Counted from the stretch's first letter, positions 7,827 through 17,196 are shown. The stretch: DNA of 53,446 nucleotides from an uncultured Collinsella sp. (GCA_900541205.1 UQIV01000017.1:1-53446); one strand, 5' to 3'. Made by a program: numbers and translations. The notes: generated by a model from the letters alone, not told the origin.

Positions 7827-8696
7827 ATGGCCCAGATTACCGCCGCTATGGTCAAGCAGCTCCGCGAGATGACCGACTCCCCGATGATGGAGTGCAAGAA
7901 GGCTCTCGTCGAGGCTGACGGCGACATGGACGCCGCTGTCGACGTTCTGCGTAAGAACGGCCTTGCCAAGGCTGCCAAGAAGGCTGGCCGTGAGACCAAC
8001 GAGGGCGCTGTCGCCGCGTTCGTCTCCGAGGATGGCAAGACCGGCGCTCTGCTCGAGCTCTCCTGCGAGACCGACTTCGTTGGCTCCAACGCCAAGTTCA
8101 CTGGCTTTGCTTCCAAGGTCGCTGAGGTTGTCGCTACCACCGAGCCTGCTGACGTCGACGCTCTGCTCGAGAAGCCGATGGGCGAGGAGACCGTTTCCTC
8201 CGAGCTCACCGAGATGATTCACATCATGGGCGAGAACATGAAGATCTCCCGCTTCGCTGCCCGCAAGGCCGAGAACGGCGCGCTCGCTTCTTACATCCAC
8301 ATGGGTGGTAAGATCGGCGTCCTCGTCGAGTTCGCCTTCGAGAAGGCCGAGACCGCTCAGGCTGAGTCCTTCAAGACCTTCGCTCACGACGTTGCCCTTC
8401 AGGTTGCCGCCGTCGCCCCGATCTGCGCTACCCGCGATCAGGTTCCGGCCGAGACCGTCGAGCACGAGAAGCAGATCTACATGGCTCAGGCTGCCGAGTC
8501 CGGCAAGCCCGAGGCCATTCAGGAGAAGATGGCTGTCGGCCGTCTGGAGAAGTTCTACAAGCAGTCCGTGCTCACCGAGCAGGAGTTCATCAAGGACAGC
8601 TCCCTCACCATCAAGAAGTACGCTGAGCAGGTCTCCAAGGAGCTCGGCGACACCATTATCGTCGTTGCCTTTGACCGTCTGGTCCGTGGCGAGTAA
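7827..8696 (+). CDS. tsf: Translation elongation factor Ts
   Basis: Protein of 289 residues. EF-Ts is the nucleotide exchange factor for EF-Tu. The N-terminal UBA-like domain reads MAQITAAMVKQLREMTDSPM then MECKKALVEADGDMDAAVDVLRKNG. The core follows with ELSCETDFVG, and the C-terminal module has KSVLTEQEFIKDSSLTIKKY. The start at 7827 follows AAAGGA (7815-7820); the in-frame TTG at 7812 overlaps that site and is rejected. A strong terminator lies 23 nt downstream. Confidence 0.98.
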   Translation: MAQITAAMVKQLREMTDSPMMECKKALVEADGDMDAAVDVLRKNGLAKAAKKAGRETNEGAVAAFVSEDGKTGALLELSCETDFVGSNAKFTGFASKVAEVVATTEPADVDALLEKPMGEETVSSELTEMIHIMGENMKISRFAARKAENGALASYIHMGGKIGVLVEFAFEKAETAQAESFKTFAHDVALQVAAVAPICATRDQVPAETVEHEKQIYMAQAAESGKPEAIQEKMAVGRLEKFYKQSVLTEQEFIKDSSLTIKKYAEQVSKELGDTIIVVAFDRLVRGE

Positions 8697-8719
8697 ATAA
8701 GCTCTTGTAGCTGGTAATG

Positions 8720-8754
8720 AGCAGGCTGTGGGTTTTACTCACAGCCTGCTTTTT
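8720..8754 (+). terminator. Intrinsic terminator of rpsB-tsf
   Basis: An 11-bp perfect stem AGCAGGCTGTG / CACAGCCTGCT around a 9-nt loop, ending in five Ts. Confidence 0.93.
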
Positions 8755-8778
8755 CATGGCTCTTCTTAGAGCCTTTGA

Positions 8779-8784
8779 TAGAAT
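8779..8784 (+). promoter_or_regulatory. Possible -10 element for the pyrH-frr-uppS operon
   Basis: TAGAAT lies 31 nt before the pyrH start and just after the tsf terminator, where a new promoter is expected. No good -35 hexamer is seen. Confidence 0.4.
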
Positions 8785-8814
8785 GTTGAGAGTTCAATCT
8801 AAAGGAGGATCGCT

Positions 8815-9537
8815 TTGTCCGACATCCGATATAAACGCGTGCTTCTTAAGCTTTCCGGCGAAGCACTGATGGGCAACGGCCAATATGGCATCGACTCCAA
8901 GGTTACCGACCATCTTGCCAAGCAGGTCAAGGAGCTGCTCGCCGTTGGCCATGAGGTCGGCGTTGTTGTCGGCGGCGGCAATATTTTCCGCGGCATGGCC
9001 GGCGCTGCCGGTGGCATGGAGCGTGCTCAGGCCGACTACATGGGCATGCTGGCAACCGTTATGAACGCGCTCGCCCTGCAGGATGCCTTCGAGCATAACG
9101 ATGTTCCCTGCCGCGTGATGAGCGCTATCCAGATGAACGAGATCTGCGAGCCCTATATTCGTCGTCGCGCCATCAACCACCTTTCCAAGGGCAACGTCGT
9201 TATTTTTGCCGCTGGTTCGGGCAATCCGTACTTTACGACCGACACCGCCGCGGCTCTTCGTGCGTGCGAGATCGGCGCCGAGATTTTGATTAAAGCCACC
9301 AAGGTTGACGGTATCTACGACAAGGATCCCGTCAAGTGCGCCGATGCCGTCCGGTTTGACAAGATTACCTATCACGAGGTTCTCGTCCGCGGTCTGCAGG
9401 TTATGGATTCCACGGCTACGGCACTGTGCCAGGACAACCGTATGCCGATTTTGGTCCTCAACATCGATGGCGAGGACACCGTCAAGCGCGCGCTTTCGGG
9501 TGAGCCCGTCGGCACGCTCGTCTATCAGGAGGATTAA
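8815..9537 (+). CDS. pyrH: UMP kinase
   Basis: Protein of 240 residues of the bacterial amino-acid-kinase-fold UMP kinase, which phosphorylates UMP to UDP. Motifs: KRVLLKLSGEALMG, VGVVVGGGNIFRG, FAAGSGNPYFTTDTAAALRA, LIKATKVDGIYDKDP and the C-terminal DGEDTVKRALSGEPVGTLV. The start is TTG at 8815, supported by AAAGGAGG (8801-8808) at 6-nt spacing. It is the first gene of a long run through proS with only short gaps. It uses the UMP made by the pyr operon at 25982-31305. Confidence 0.97.
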   Translation: MSDIRYKRVLLKLSGEALMGNGQYGIDSKVTDHLAKQVKELLAVGHEVGVVVGGGNIFRGMAGAAGGMERAQADYMGMLATVMNALALQDAFEHNDVPCRVMSAIQMNEICEPYIRRRAINHLSKGNVVIFAAGSGNPYFTTDTAAALRACEIGAEILIKATKVDGIYDKDPVKCADAVRFDKITYHEVLVRGLQVMDSTATALCQDNRMPILVLNIDGEDTVKRALSGEPVGTLVYQED

Positions 9538-9539
9538 GC

Positions 9540-10076
9540 ATGGCAGAGAACATCACCGCCCATATGGACAAGTCGCTCGAGTCCCTCAAGCATAACTTCT
9601 CCAAGGTTCGTACCGGCCGCGCCAATGCCAACATTCTGTCCGACATCACCGTCGATTATTACGGTGTTCCCACGCCGGTCACGCAGGTTGCCGCCGTCAA
9701 GACCCCCGAGGCCCACATGCTGCTCATCGAGCCGTGGGACAAGGCGCTTATCAACGCCATCGTCAAGGCCATCGGCGCTTCCGATCTGGGTATTACCCCC
9801 AACTCCGATGGCACCGTCGTTCGTCTGCCGTTCCCGGCTCCCACCGAGGAGCGCCGTCGCGAGCTCGTCAAGGAGTGCCGCGAGTACGCCGAGCAGGCCA
9901 AGGTGTCTATCCGTAACATCCGTCGCGACTTCAACAACAAGCTCGAGCGCGATGAGGAGCTCACCGAGGACGATGTCCGTCGCGAGCAGGCCAAGGTCCA
10001 GAAGCACACCGATGAGTATGTCGCCAAGGTCGAGGAGCTTCTGAAGGAAAAAGAAGCCGAGGTCATGGAGATCTAA
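9540..10076 (+). CDS. frr: Ribosome recycling factor
   Basis: Protein of 178 residues. RRF, with EF-G, splits post-termination ribosomes. The N-terminal helix contains LKHNFSKVRTGRANANIL, the small domain VDYYGVPTPVTQVAAVKTPEAHMLLIEPWD is split by its usual beta strands, and the C-terminal helices contain RRELVKECREYAEQAKVSIRNIRRD. It starts two bases after the pyrH stop with GGAGG in the pyrH tail as its ribosome binding site. uppS begins two bases after its stop. Confidence 0.97.
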   Translation: MAENITAHMDKSLESLKHNFSKVRTGRANANILSDITVDYYGVPTPVTQVAAVKTPEAHMLLIEPWDKALINAIVKAIGASDLGITPNSDGTVVRLPFPAPTEERRRELVKECREYAEQAKVSIRNIRRDFNNKLERDEELTEDDVRREQAKVQKHTDEYVAKVEELLKEKEAEVMEI

Positions 10077-10077
10077 G

Positions 10078-10872
10078 GTGCAATACGACGAGCATAAACT
10101 GGTCGAGTACTTTGCCGACGCCCCTGCAGGCGTCGGTTTTTCCGACCTTGACCTCAATAGCATTCCGCACCATATCTCGTGCATCATGGACGGCAATGGT
10201 CGTTGGGCCACATCGCGCGGTCTTGCACGCACCGAGGGCCACAAGGCGGGTATTGTCTCCCTTCGCGAGATTATTACCGCCTGCGTGCGTCTGGGTGTCG
10301 ACGTGCTTTCGGCCTATGCGTTTTCTACCGAAAACTGGAACCGCCCGCAGCATGAGGTCAACGTCTTGATGCACCTGTTTGCCAAGACGTTTATCGACGA
10401 GCTGCCGCTTCTGAAGCGCGAAAACGTGCGCGTTGTCTTTTTGGGTGACATTTCCGCGCTGCCCAAGAAGACCCGCGACGTTTTTGAACGCGGTCTTGCT
10501 GAGTGCGCCAATCACACCGGCATGACGCTGGCGCTTGCCGTCAACTACGGCGCGCGTGCCGAGATTACCCGCGCTGTCCGTCAGATCGCACTCGACGCTG
10601 CCACCGGTAAGATCGATCCTGGCGCAATTGATGACGATATGGTGGCTTCCCACCTCTATACCGCCGGCCTTCCCGATCCTGAGCTTGTGATTCGCACTTC
10701 TGGTGAGCTGCGCCTTTCGAACTATCTGCTGTGGCAGGTGGCTTATTCCGAGTTCTACGTCACCGATACCTATTGGCCCGACTTTGATCGTTGGGGCCTT
10801 GTCGACGCCATTTTGGCCTATCAGGGCCGTGACCGTAGGTTTGGTGGACTGAGCAAGACCGAGGAGGCTTAA
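10078..10872 (+). CDS. uppS: Isoprenyl transferase (undecaprenyl diphosphate synthase family)
   Basis: Protein of 264 residues of the cis-prenyltransferase family, which extends farnesyl or geranyl diphosphate to the long lipid carrier of wall synthesis. The diphosphate-binding motif is ISCIMDGNGRWA, followed by GHKAGI, the AFSTENWNRP motif, LAVNYGARAEITRAV, and the C-terminal IRTSGELRLSNYLLWQ and EFYVTDTYWPDF blocks. About 30 residues precede the catalytic core. The start is GTG at 10078, one base after the frr stop. Chain length cannot be read from sequence. Confidence 0.95.
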   Translation: MQYDEHKLVEYFADAPAGVGFSDLDLNSIPHHISCIMDGNGRWATSRGLARTEGHKAGIVSLREIITACVRLGVDVLSAYAFSTENWNRPQHEVNVLMHLFAKTFIDELPLLKRENVRVVFLGDISALPKKTRDVFERGLAECANHTGMTLALAVNYGARAEITRAVRQIALDAATGKIDPGAIDDDMVASHLYTAGLPDPELVIRTSGELRLSNYLLWQVAYSEFYVTDTYWPDFDRWGLVDAILAYQGRDRRFGGLSKTEEA

Positions 10873-10874
10873 TC

Positions 10875-11774
10875 GTGTCCGATCGTCCCAAGGCATCTGC
10901 TCCCAAGACGCCTGCGCGCAAAGCTGCCGCTGCGGGAGCGCCTACAGCGAAGGGCGGCACCGGTTCGTGGCTTGCGGGCTTTATTACCCGTGCCGCCGCC
11001 GGTATCGTCTACGCCGTCGTCTTTATCCTGTGCCTGGTTTTGGGTATCGTGCCCACGGCCATCTTTGTTTCTGTCATGAGTGGCCTGTGCTGCTATGAGT
11101 TTTTCCGTATGACGAGGCTCGATGGCAAGATGGCTAACGAGCGCATGGGTATCGCTGCCGCCGTACTCTTTCCACTGTCGGCGTTGGGCGATTCGATGTT
11201 GCTGAATGCCCTGCTTTTTGCCCTGATGCTCGCTGTGGGCATTTGGTATGTTTGGTCGCCGCGTACCCGCATCTCTGATGTGGCCGTGACGCTCATGGGT
11301 CCCATCTACACTGGCTTTATGCTGTCGGCTATCGTGCTGCTGCGCGATGCCGTGCCCGGTTTTGCCGGCGCCCTGCTTTCGGTGGGCGTTTGCGCATCCC
11401 TTTGGGTCTCCGATTCGTTTGCCTACATCGTGGGCAGCCGTATCGGCAAGCACAAGATGGTTCCCAAGATCTCTCCCAAAAAGAGCTGGGAGGGGTTTGT
11501 CGGCGGCATCCTGGGCTCGGTTTTGATTTGGCTCATCCTGTGGGCGACGCACTTCTACAAGCTCAGCCTGCCCTATGCGCTGCTGTGCGGCGTGGTCGTG
11601 TCCATTCTGGGCGTTATCGGCGACCTTATCGAGTCGCGCATCAAGCGCGGTGTGGGCGTCAAGGATTCCGGTAACCTTATCCCGGGCCACGGCGGCATGC
11701 TCGATCGTAGCGATTCGCTTATCTTTGGCTGCATCACCGCGCAGCTGATGCTGATGATCGGAGGCGTGCTGTAA
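10875..11774 (+). CDS. cdsA: Phosphatidate cytidylyltransferase
   Basis: Membrane protein of 299 residues that makes CDP-diacylglycerol, the branch-point for phospholipids. Several hydrophobic helices run from about residue 35 onward. The family signature is at the C-terminus: KSWEGFVGGILGS, GDLIESRIKRGVGVKDSGNL and IPGHGGMLDRSDSL. The first 33 residues are soluble, basic and alanine-rich, an extension on the usual core. The start is GTG at 10875 after GAGGAGG. Its stop TAA overlaps the dxr ATG by one base. Confidence 0.95.
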   Translation: MSDRPKASAPKTPARKAAAAGAPTAKGGTGSWLAGFITRAAAGIVYAVVFILCLVLGIVPTAIFVSVMSGLCCYEFFRMTRLDGKMANERMGIAAAVLFPLSALGDSMLLNALLFALMLAVGIWYVWSPRTRISDVAVTLMGPIYTGFMLSAIVLLRDAVPGFAGALLSVGVCASLWVSDSFAYIVGSRIGKHKMVPKISPKKSWEGFVGGILGSVLIWLILWATHFYKLSLPYALLCGVVVSILGVIGDLIESRIKRGVGVKDSGNLIPGHGGMLDRSDSLIFGCITAQLMLMIGGVL

Positions 11775-12961
11775 TGTCATTCCAGACGACGTATGGCCCC
11801 GATGGACGCCTCCGTCTTGCCATCCTGGGTTGTACGGGCTCCATCGGCACCCAGGCGCTCGATGTGTGCCGCCAGCATGCCGATCGCCTGCAGGTGACGG
11901 CGCTGTCCGTTAACTCCAGTACCTCCGAGCTTGTTGCCGCTGCCCGCGAGTTCTCGGTTTCGGCGGTTGCCGTGGCCGATGTCGCTCATGGCGATGACGC
12001 CGTGCTGCAGGAGTTGCCCGAGGGAACGAAGCTCGGCGTTGGCGCGCAGGCGGTTTGCGAGCTCGCGCGTCGCGACGATGTCGACTGCGTGCTCGTTGCT
12101 ATTGTGGGCGCCGCCGGTCTCGAGGCGAGCCATGCGGCCTTGACCTCTAATAAGCGCCTTGCCCTTGCCAACAAGGAGTCCCTCGTCGTCGGTGGCGACT
12201 TGCTTATGCCGTTGGCACAACCGGGCCAGCTTATTCCAGTCGACTCTGAGCACTCCGCCATCTACCAGTGCTATCTGGGGGAGGACCCGCGCGAGGCTCA
12301 TTGTATTTGGCTTACCTGCTCGGGCGGTCCGTTCTTTGGCCGTACGCGCGACGAGCTCAATCGCGTGACGCGTGCCGATGCCCTCGCACATCCCACGTGG
12401 GCCATGGGTGCCAAGATCACCATCGACTCCGCCACCCTCATGAACAAGGGCCTAGAGCGCATTGAGGCCATGCATCTGTTTAACTGCGACCTCGATTTCA
12501 TTAACGTGGTCGTGCAGCGTCAGTCCAAGATTCACTCTATGGTCGAGTTTGCCGACGGCTCCGTGATGGCGCATCTCGGTGCTTCCGACATGCGTATTCC
12601 CATCCAGTTCGCGTTCTCGTATCCCGAGCGTTGGGATACCCCGGCGCCTCGTATCGATTTCCGCGAGCTGGGGCAGCTCACGTTTGATGCTGCCGACATG
12701 GATACCTTCCGCTGTCTGGCACTGGCCGAACGTGCCGGCAAGACGGGTGGCACCATGCCGTGCGTGCTCAATGCCGCCAACGAGGTCGCCGTCGATGCCT
12801 TCCTGCACGATGGCTGCAGCTTTACCGATATCGATTGCATTGTGGAATCCTGCATGGATGCCCACGATATGCAGGCGGTCGATTCGTTTGAGCAGCTTCG
12901 CGACATCGATGCGTGGGCGCGTGAAAAGGCTGCGCAGGTGCTCGCCGCAACCCGTTCCTAA
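11774..12961 (+). CDS. dxr: 1-deoxy-D-xylulose 5-phosphate reductoisomerase
   Basis: Protein of 395 residues catalysing the committed step of the MEP isoprenoid pathway, DXP to MEP with NADPH. The NADPH site is LAILGCTGSIGTQALDV. Substrate and metal motifs are ALANKESLVVGG, PVDSEHSAIYQ, LTCSGGPF, HPTWAMGAKITIDSATLMNK and VLNAANEVAVDAFL. It overlaps cdsA by one base. ispG of the same pathway lies two genes downstream, with the site-2 protease between them, an arrangement common in bacteria. Confidence 0.97.
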   Translation: MSFQTTYGPDGRLRLAILGCTGSIGTQALDVCRQHADRLQVTALSVNSSTSELVAAAREFSVSAVAVADVAHGDDAVLQELPEGTKLGVGAQAVCELARRDDVDCVLVAIVGAAGLEASHAALTSNKRLALANKESLVVGGDLLMPLAQPGQLIPVDSEHSAIYQCYLGEDPREAHCIWLTCSGGPFFGRTRDELNRVTRADALAHPTWAMGAKITIDSATLMNKGLERIEAMHLFNCDLDFINVVVQRQSKIHSMVEFADGSVMAHLGASDMRIPIQFAFSYPERWDTPAPRIDFRELGQLTFDAADMDTFRCLALAERAGKTGGTMPCVLNAANEVAVDAFLHDGCSFTDIDCIVESCMDAHDMQAVDSFEQLRDIDAWAREKAAQVLAATRS

Positions 12962-12986
12962 CCCATAAGGATTGCTTTTTCGTTTT

Positions 12987-14348
12987 ATGGATACTGTTCT
13001 GAGCGTTCTCTCATCGGTCTTTTGGGGCCTGCTGATGCTTTCCGTCCTCGTGTTTTTGCACGAGGGCGGCCACTTTTTGGCGGCGCGTGCCTGCGGCGTC
13101 CGTGTGACCGAGTTCTTTTTGGGCCTGCCGTGCCGCTTTGACATCCATTACACGTCGCGTCGCATTGGAACCAAGTTTGGCGTGACCCCGCTGCTGCTGG
13201 GTGGCTACGCTGCCATTTGCGGTATGGATCCGACCGACGTCTCGTGTGCCGACCGCGTGCTCGCGGCTATCTATCGTCATGGTCGCGTGACCGTGGCCGA
13301 CCTTGCTGTCGAGCTTGAGCTTTCCGAGGAGGATGTGCTCGAGGCATGCGCCCTGTTGCTGGGCTGGGGTTCCATCGCACCCTGGTATGAGGAAGGGGAG
13401 AAGCCCTCGCCGAGCTACTATCCCACCAAGTATCAGACGCTGCCGCGAGATGCGGCGGGTTACACTACCTTTGACGGCCGCCGTTTCGATCGCGAACATT
13501 CAACTGCCGAGGGCGATGTGTGGGAGCTGCCGTGCGGCGAGGCCGAGTTCCTTGCACAAGAGCGTTCGCACACCTATCTTGGCCAGGGCTTTCTCAAGCG
13601 CGCCTTTATGTTGCTCGCGGGCATTCTCGTCAATATCCTGACGGGCTTTTTGCTGCTTATGAGCATCTACTCTATTGCGGGTGTCACCGTGCCGATGGAT
13701 ACCAACGTGATCGGTCAGGTTGACGAGGGGTCTATTGCCGCCAAGGCGGGTATCGAGGGCGGCGACGCGATCCTTTCGGTTGACGGAGTATCGTGCTCTA
13801 CCTGGATGGACGTTTACGATGCCATCGGTAAGGCTGCCGGTAAGGACGATATCGCCATCGAGTACGAGCGTGACGGCAAGCAGCATTCGACCGCGGTTGC
13901 GCTCAAAGAGGACGAGCGCCTAGGTGTGTATGCCTCTACGCAGGTGGTCCGTTTAGACCCCATCACGTCGGCTCGACTTTCGTTCTCCTATGTCGTGCAG
14001 ACAGCGGAGGGCGTGATGCGCCTGCTCCAGCCGCAGCATACGATGGAGATTCTCGATCAGTCTTCTTCGATCGTGGGCATTAGCGTTATGTCCTCACAGG
14101 CTGCTGCTGCCGGCCCTGCCACGTTCCTTTCGTTTGCCGCCCTCATTTCGTTCTCGCTTGGCTTTATGAACCTGCTGCCCATCCCACCACTCGATGGCGG
14201 CAAGCTGGTCATCGAGATCATTCAAAAGATTGCTGGCCGCGAGCTTCCGCTCAAGGTCCAGACGATTGTGAGCTATGTGGGCATCGCGCTCTTTGTGCTG
14301 CTGTTTGTCTATATGCTTCGTTCCGACATCCTTCGATTTATTCTGTAG
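12987..14348 (+). CDS. rseP: RseP-family site-2 zinc metalloprotease with a winged-helix-like insertion
   Basis: Intramembrane M50 protease of 453 residues. HEGGH is at residues 25-29 in the first membrane helix, and the second metal-site motif NLLPIPPLDGGKL is near the C-terminus with a final membrane segment. A PDZ domain follows the second membrane segment (VIGQVDEGSIAAKAGIEGGDA). Between TM1 and TM2, residues about 80-195 form an unusually long loop. Its first part (84-134, DRVLAAIYRHGRVTVADLAV then LSEEDVLEACALLLGWGSI) looks like a winged helix. The start at 12987 is tentative: AAGGA at 12967-12971 is 15 nt away, and the in-frame TTG at 12972 is too close to it. Confidence 0.92.
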   Translation: MDTVLSVLSSVFWGLLMLSVLVFLHEGGHFLAARACGVRVTEFFLGLPCRFDIHYTSRRIGTKFGVTPLLLGGYAAICGMDPTDVSCADRVLAAIYRHGRVTVADLAVELELSEEDVLEACALLLGWGSIAPWYEEGEKPSPSYYPTKYQTLPRDAAGYTTFDGRRFDREHSTAEGDVWELPCGEAEFLAQERSHTYLGQGFLKRAFMLLAGILVNILTGFLLLMSIYSIAGVTVPMDTNVIGQVDEGSIAAKAGIEGGDAILSVDGVSCSTWMDVYDAIGKAAGKDDIAIEYERDGKQHSTAVALKEDERLGVYASTQVVRLDPITSARLSFSYVVQTAEGVMRLLQPQHTMEILDQSSSIVGISVMSSQAAAAGPATFLSFAALISFSLGFMNLLPIPPLDGGKLVIEIIQKIAGRELPLKVQTIVSYVGIALFVLLFVYMLRSDILRFIL

Positions 14349-14361
14349 GGGAGTGTTTGGA

Positions 14362-15444
14362 TTGTCTTTATCCCATCCTTTGCCTCGCGAGTTGACGCGC
14401 CCCGTGCGTGTGGGCGGCGTACAGATCGGTGGCGGCGCGCCGGTCGTGGTTCAGTCCATGACTTGCACCGATACCGCCGACGCCCAGGCAACGCTTGCGC
14501 AAGTGTGCGCGTTGGCGCAGGCTGGCTGCGATATCGTGCGCGTGAGCGTGCCCACCGAGGCCGCGCTTGAGGGTTTCCGCACCATCTGTGCCGAGTCTCC
14601 GGTGCCGATCGTCGCCGATATCCACTTTAACCATAAGCTTGCCATTGGTGCCGTTGAGGCTGGTGCCGCCAAGCTGCGCATTAATCCCGGCAATATCGGC
14701 GATTGGGCTAAGGTCGATGCCGTCATCGACGCCGCCGGCACTGCGGGCTGTGCGATTCGCATCGGTGTCAACGCCGGTTCGCTTGAGCAGGATATCGCCG
14801 AGCGCGATGACCTCACGCAGCCCGAAAAGCTCGTGATGTCGAGCGAGCGTTTTGTCAAGCATTTTGAAGACCGCGGCTTTACCAACATCGTGCTTTCCGC
14901 CAAGGCCCATAGTGTACAGACGACGCTTGATACTTATCGCGCCCTGTCGCGCGAGATTCCCCATGTTCCGCTTCACCTGGGCGTGACGGAGGCGGGGACC
15001 AAGCTCCAGGGCACCATCAAGAGCTCTGTAGGCTTGGGTATCTTGCTTTCCGAAGGCATTGGCGACACCATGCGTGTTTCGCTCACAGCTGATCCGGTTG
15101 AGGAGCCGCCGGTTGCCTGGGGTATTCTGCAGTCGCTGGGCCTGCGTCGCCGTGGCCCCGAGATTGTCTCGTGCCCCACGTGCGCCCGCTGCCAGGTTAA
15201 CCTCATTCCCATCGCCGAGGAGGTCACCGAGCGGCTTAAGAACTACTCCGCGCCGCTTTCTATCGCTGTGATGGGATGTGCCGTTAATGGCCCCGGTGAG
15301 GCTTCTGATGCCGACCTGGGCGTTGCTTGCGGACGTGGTCAGGCCTTGCTCTTTTCGCATGGCCAGATCATTGGTAAAGTAGCTGAGGACCAAATTGTCG
15401 ACGCGCTTATGGCAGAGGTCGACAAACTTATTGAGGAGAAATAA
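14362..15444 (+). CDS. ispG: 4-hydroxy-3-methylbut-2-enyl diphosphate synthase (flavodoxin/ferredoxin)
   Basis: Protein of about 360 residues, the GcpE iron-sulfur enzyme of the MEP pathway converting MEcPP to HMBPP. Motifs: VRVGGVQIGGGAPVVVQSMT, ADIHFNHKLA, LRINPGNIG, IRIGVNAGSLE, LHLGVTEAG, and the cysteines of the [4Fe-4S] cluster in SCPTCARC plus the later VMGCAVNGPGEA. TTG at 14362 is preferred because GGGGAG (14348-14352) is about 8-9 nt upstream; GTG at 14353 lies inside that site. It follows the rseP stop by 13 nt and is followed immediately by proS. Confidence 0.95.
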   Translation: MSLSHPLPRELTRPVRVGGVQIGGGAPVVVQSMTCTDTADAQATLAQVCALAQAGCDIVRVSVPTEAALEGFRTICAESPVPIVADIHFNHKLAIGAVEAGAAKLRINPGNIGDWAKVDAVIDAAGTAGCAIRIGVNAGSLEQDIAERDDLTQPEKLVMSSERFVKHFEDRGFTNIVLSAKAHSVQTTLDTYRALSREIPHVPLHLGVTEAGTKLQGTIKSSVGLGILLSEGIGDTMRVSLTADPVEEPPVAWGILQSLGLRRRGPEIVSCPTCARCQVNLIPIAEEVTERLKNYSAPLSIAVMGCAVNGPGEASDADLGVACGRGQALLFSHGQIIGKVAEDQIVDALMAEVDKLIEEK

Positions 15445-17166
15445 ATGATCCGAGCAATGTATATGTCTAAGCTCTATGCGCCGACGCTTAAAGAGGATCC
15501 GGCGGACGCTGAGCTCGCCAGCCACCGCCTGCTGCTCCGTGCCGGCATGATCCGCAAGGAGGCCGCCGGTCTGTATTCCTACCTGCCGCTCGCATGGCGC
15601 TCGATTCGCAAGATCGAGAAAATCGTGCGCGACGAGATGGATGCCGCCGGTGCCCAGGAGCTCATGATGCCCATTATGGTCGACGCTGAGCTATGGCGCG
15701 AGTCCGGCCGCATCGACGCCTATGGCAAGGAACTCGTGCGCTTTGATGACCGCCACGGCCGCGAGTTCGTGCTGGGCCCCACGCACGAGGAGACCGTGAC
15801 CGCCCTGGTTCGCAATGAGCTGCGTTCCTACAAGCAACTGCCCGTTAACCTCTACCACATCCAGGACAAGTTCCGCGACGAGTTCCGTCCCCGCTTTGGC
15901 CTGATGCGCGGTCGCGAGTTCATCATGAAGGACGCCTACAGCTTCTCCGCCACGCAGGAGAGCCTGCAGGAGGAGTACGACAAGATGAAGCAGGCGTACG
16001 CCAACATTTGCGAGCGCTGCTACATCAAGGCCCTGCCCGTTGTCGCCGACTCCGGCGAGATCGGCGGCGACACTTCCGTCGAGTACATGGCTCTGGCCGA
16101 CGCCGGCGAGGCTTCGCTGGTCTACTGCGACGATTGTGGCTTTGCTGCCGATGACGAGGCTGCAAGCACCAAGGTCGTTGTGACCGAGGGTCCTGGCGAC
16201 GGTACGCTCACCAAGGTCGAGACTCCGGGCATGGGCACCATCGAGGCCGTCGCCAAGTTCTTTGGCTTCCCCGAGAACGGTACGCGAAAGTCGCTGGCGC
16301 TCATCGACGCCGAGGGCAAGCCTGTCGTGGCCATTGTCCCGGGCGACCACGAGCTCAATGACTGCAAGGCCGAGCATGTCTTTGGTAAGGGCTATCGCAT
16401 GATGACCGACGAGGAGCTTCAGGCGAACGGCCTGCACAAGGGCTTTATCGGACCGGTCAACCTGCCCGAGGGCATCCGTCTGGTGTGCGACGAGAGCCTG
16501 CGCGAGTCCAAGCAGTGGGCTTGCGGTGCCAACGAGGTCAATTATCACTTTACAGGTGCCTGCCCCGAGCGCGACTTTACCGTCGATGAGTGGGCCGACC
16601 TGGTAACCGTCGTTGCCGGCGATCCCTGCCCGCACTGCGGCAAGCCGCTCTCCGCTGCCCGCGGCATCGAGGTCTCCCAGGTCTTCCAACTGGGCACCAA
16701 GTATTCCGAGGCCATGGGTGCCACCTTTATGGACGAGGACGGCAAGGAGAAGCCGCTCATCATGGGCTGCTACGGCGTTGGTGTGTCCCGCTCGCTCGCT
16801 GCCGTCGTGGAGCAGCACAACGACGAGCACGGTATCGTCTGGCCGGTCTCCGTTGCCCCGTACGAGGTCGCGGTGATTCCGCTCGATCCCAAGAAGGAGG
16901 AGTGCGCTACCGTCTGCGAGCAGATCGTTGATGGCCTGTGTGCCGAGGGTATCGAGGTCGTCGTCGACGATCGCGACGAGCGTCCCGGCTTTAAGTTTGC
17001 CGACAACGACCTTATGGGCTTCCCGTATCAGGTGGTGCTCGGCAAGCGCGGCCTTAAGAACGGTACCGTTGAGCTCAAGGACCGTGCTACGGGCGAGCGT
17101 GAGGACGTGGCGATTGACGAGGTCGTCGCCAAGGTTGCCGAGCTGGTGAAGGCGGCACGCCGTTAA
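15445..17166 (+). CDS. proS: Prolyl-tRNA synthetase
   Basis: Protein of 573 residues, the bacterial ProRS type with an editing (INS) domain. Class II motifs are seen: AAGLYSYLPLAWRSIRKIE, motif 2 FRDEFRPRFGLMRGREF, and motif 3 MGCYGVGVSRSLAA. The insert between motifs 2 and 3 (about residues 230-390) includes GTRKSLALIDAEGKPVVAIV and ACGANEVNYHF. The C-terminal anticodon-binding domain contains KFADNDLMGFPYQVVLGKRG. ATG 15445 directly follows the ispG TAA and has GAGGAG at 15433-15438. An internal ATG at 15457 is less well placed. Confidence 0.97.
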   Translation: MIRAMYMSKLYAPTLKEDPADAELASHRLLLRAGMIRKEAAGLYSYLPLAWRSIRKIEKIVRDEMDAAGAQELMMPIMVDAELWRESGRIDAYGKELVRFDDRHGREFVLGPTHEETVTALVRNELRSYKQLPVNLYHIQDKFRDEFRPRFGLMRGREFIMKDAYSFSATQESLQEEYDKMKQAYANICERCYIKALPVVADSGEIGGDTSVEYMALADAGEASLVYCDDCGFAADDEAASTKVVVTEGPGDGTLTKVETPGMGTIEAVAKFFGFPENGTRKSLALIDAEGKPVVAIVPGDHELNDCKAEHVFGKGYRMMTDEELQANGLHKGFIGPVNLPEGIRLVCDESLRESKQWACGANEVNYHFTGACPERDFTVDEWADLVTVVAGDPCPHCGKPLSAARGIEVSQVFQLGTKYSEAMGATFMDEDGKEKPLIMGCYGVGVSRSLAAVVEQHNDEHGIVWPVSVAPYEVAVIPLDPKKEECATVCEQIVDGLCAEGIEVVVDDRDERPGFKFADNDLMGFPYQVVLGKRGLKNGTVELKDRATGEREDVAIDEVVAKVAELVKAARR

Positions 17167-17196
17167 TCGACGATTTCGCTTGTAGTTCGATATACG

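Noticed and set aside
6963..8465. 500-codon minus-strand frame over rpsB and tsf.
   Set aside because: Antisense to two certain ribosomal genes; low-complexity composition and no recognisable motifs.
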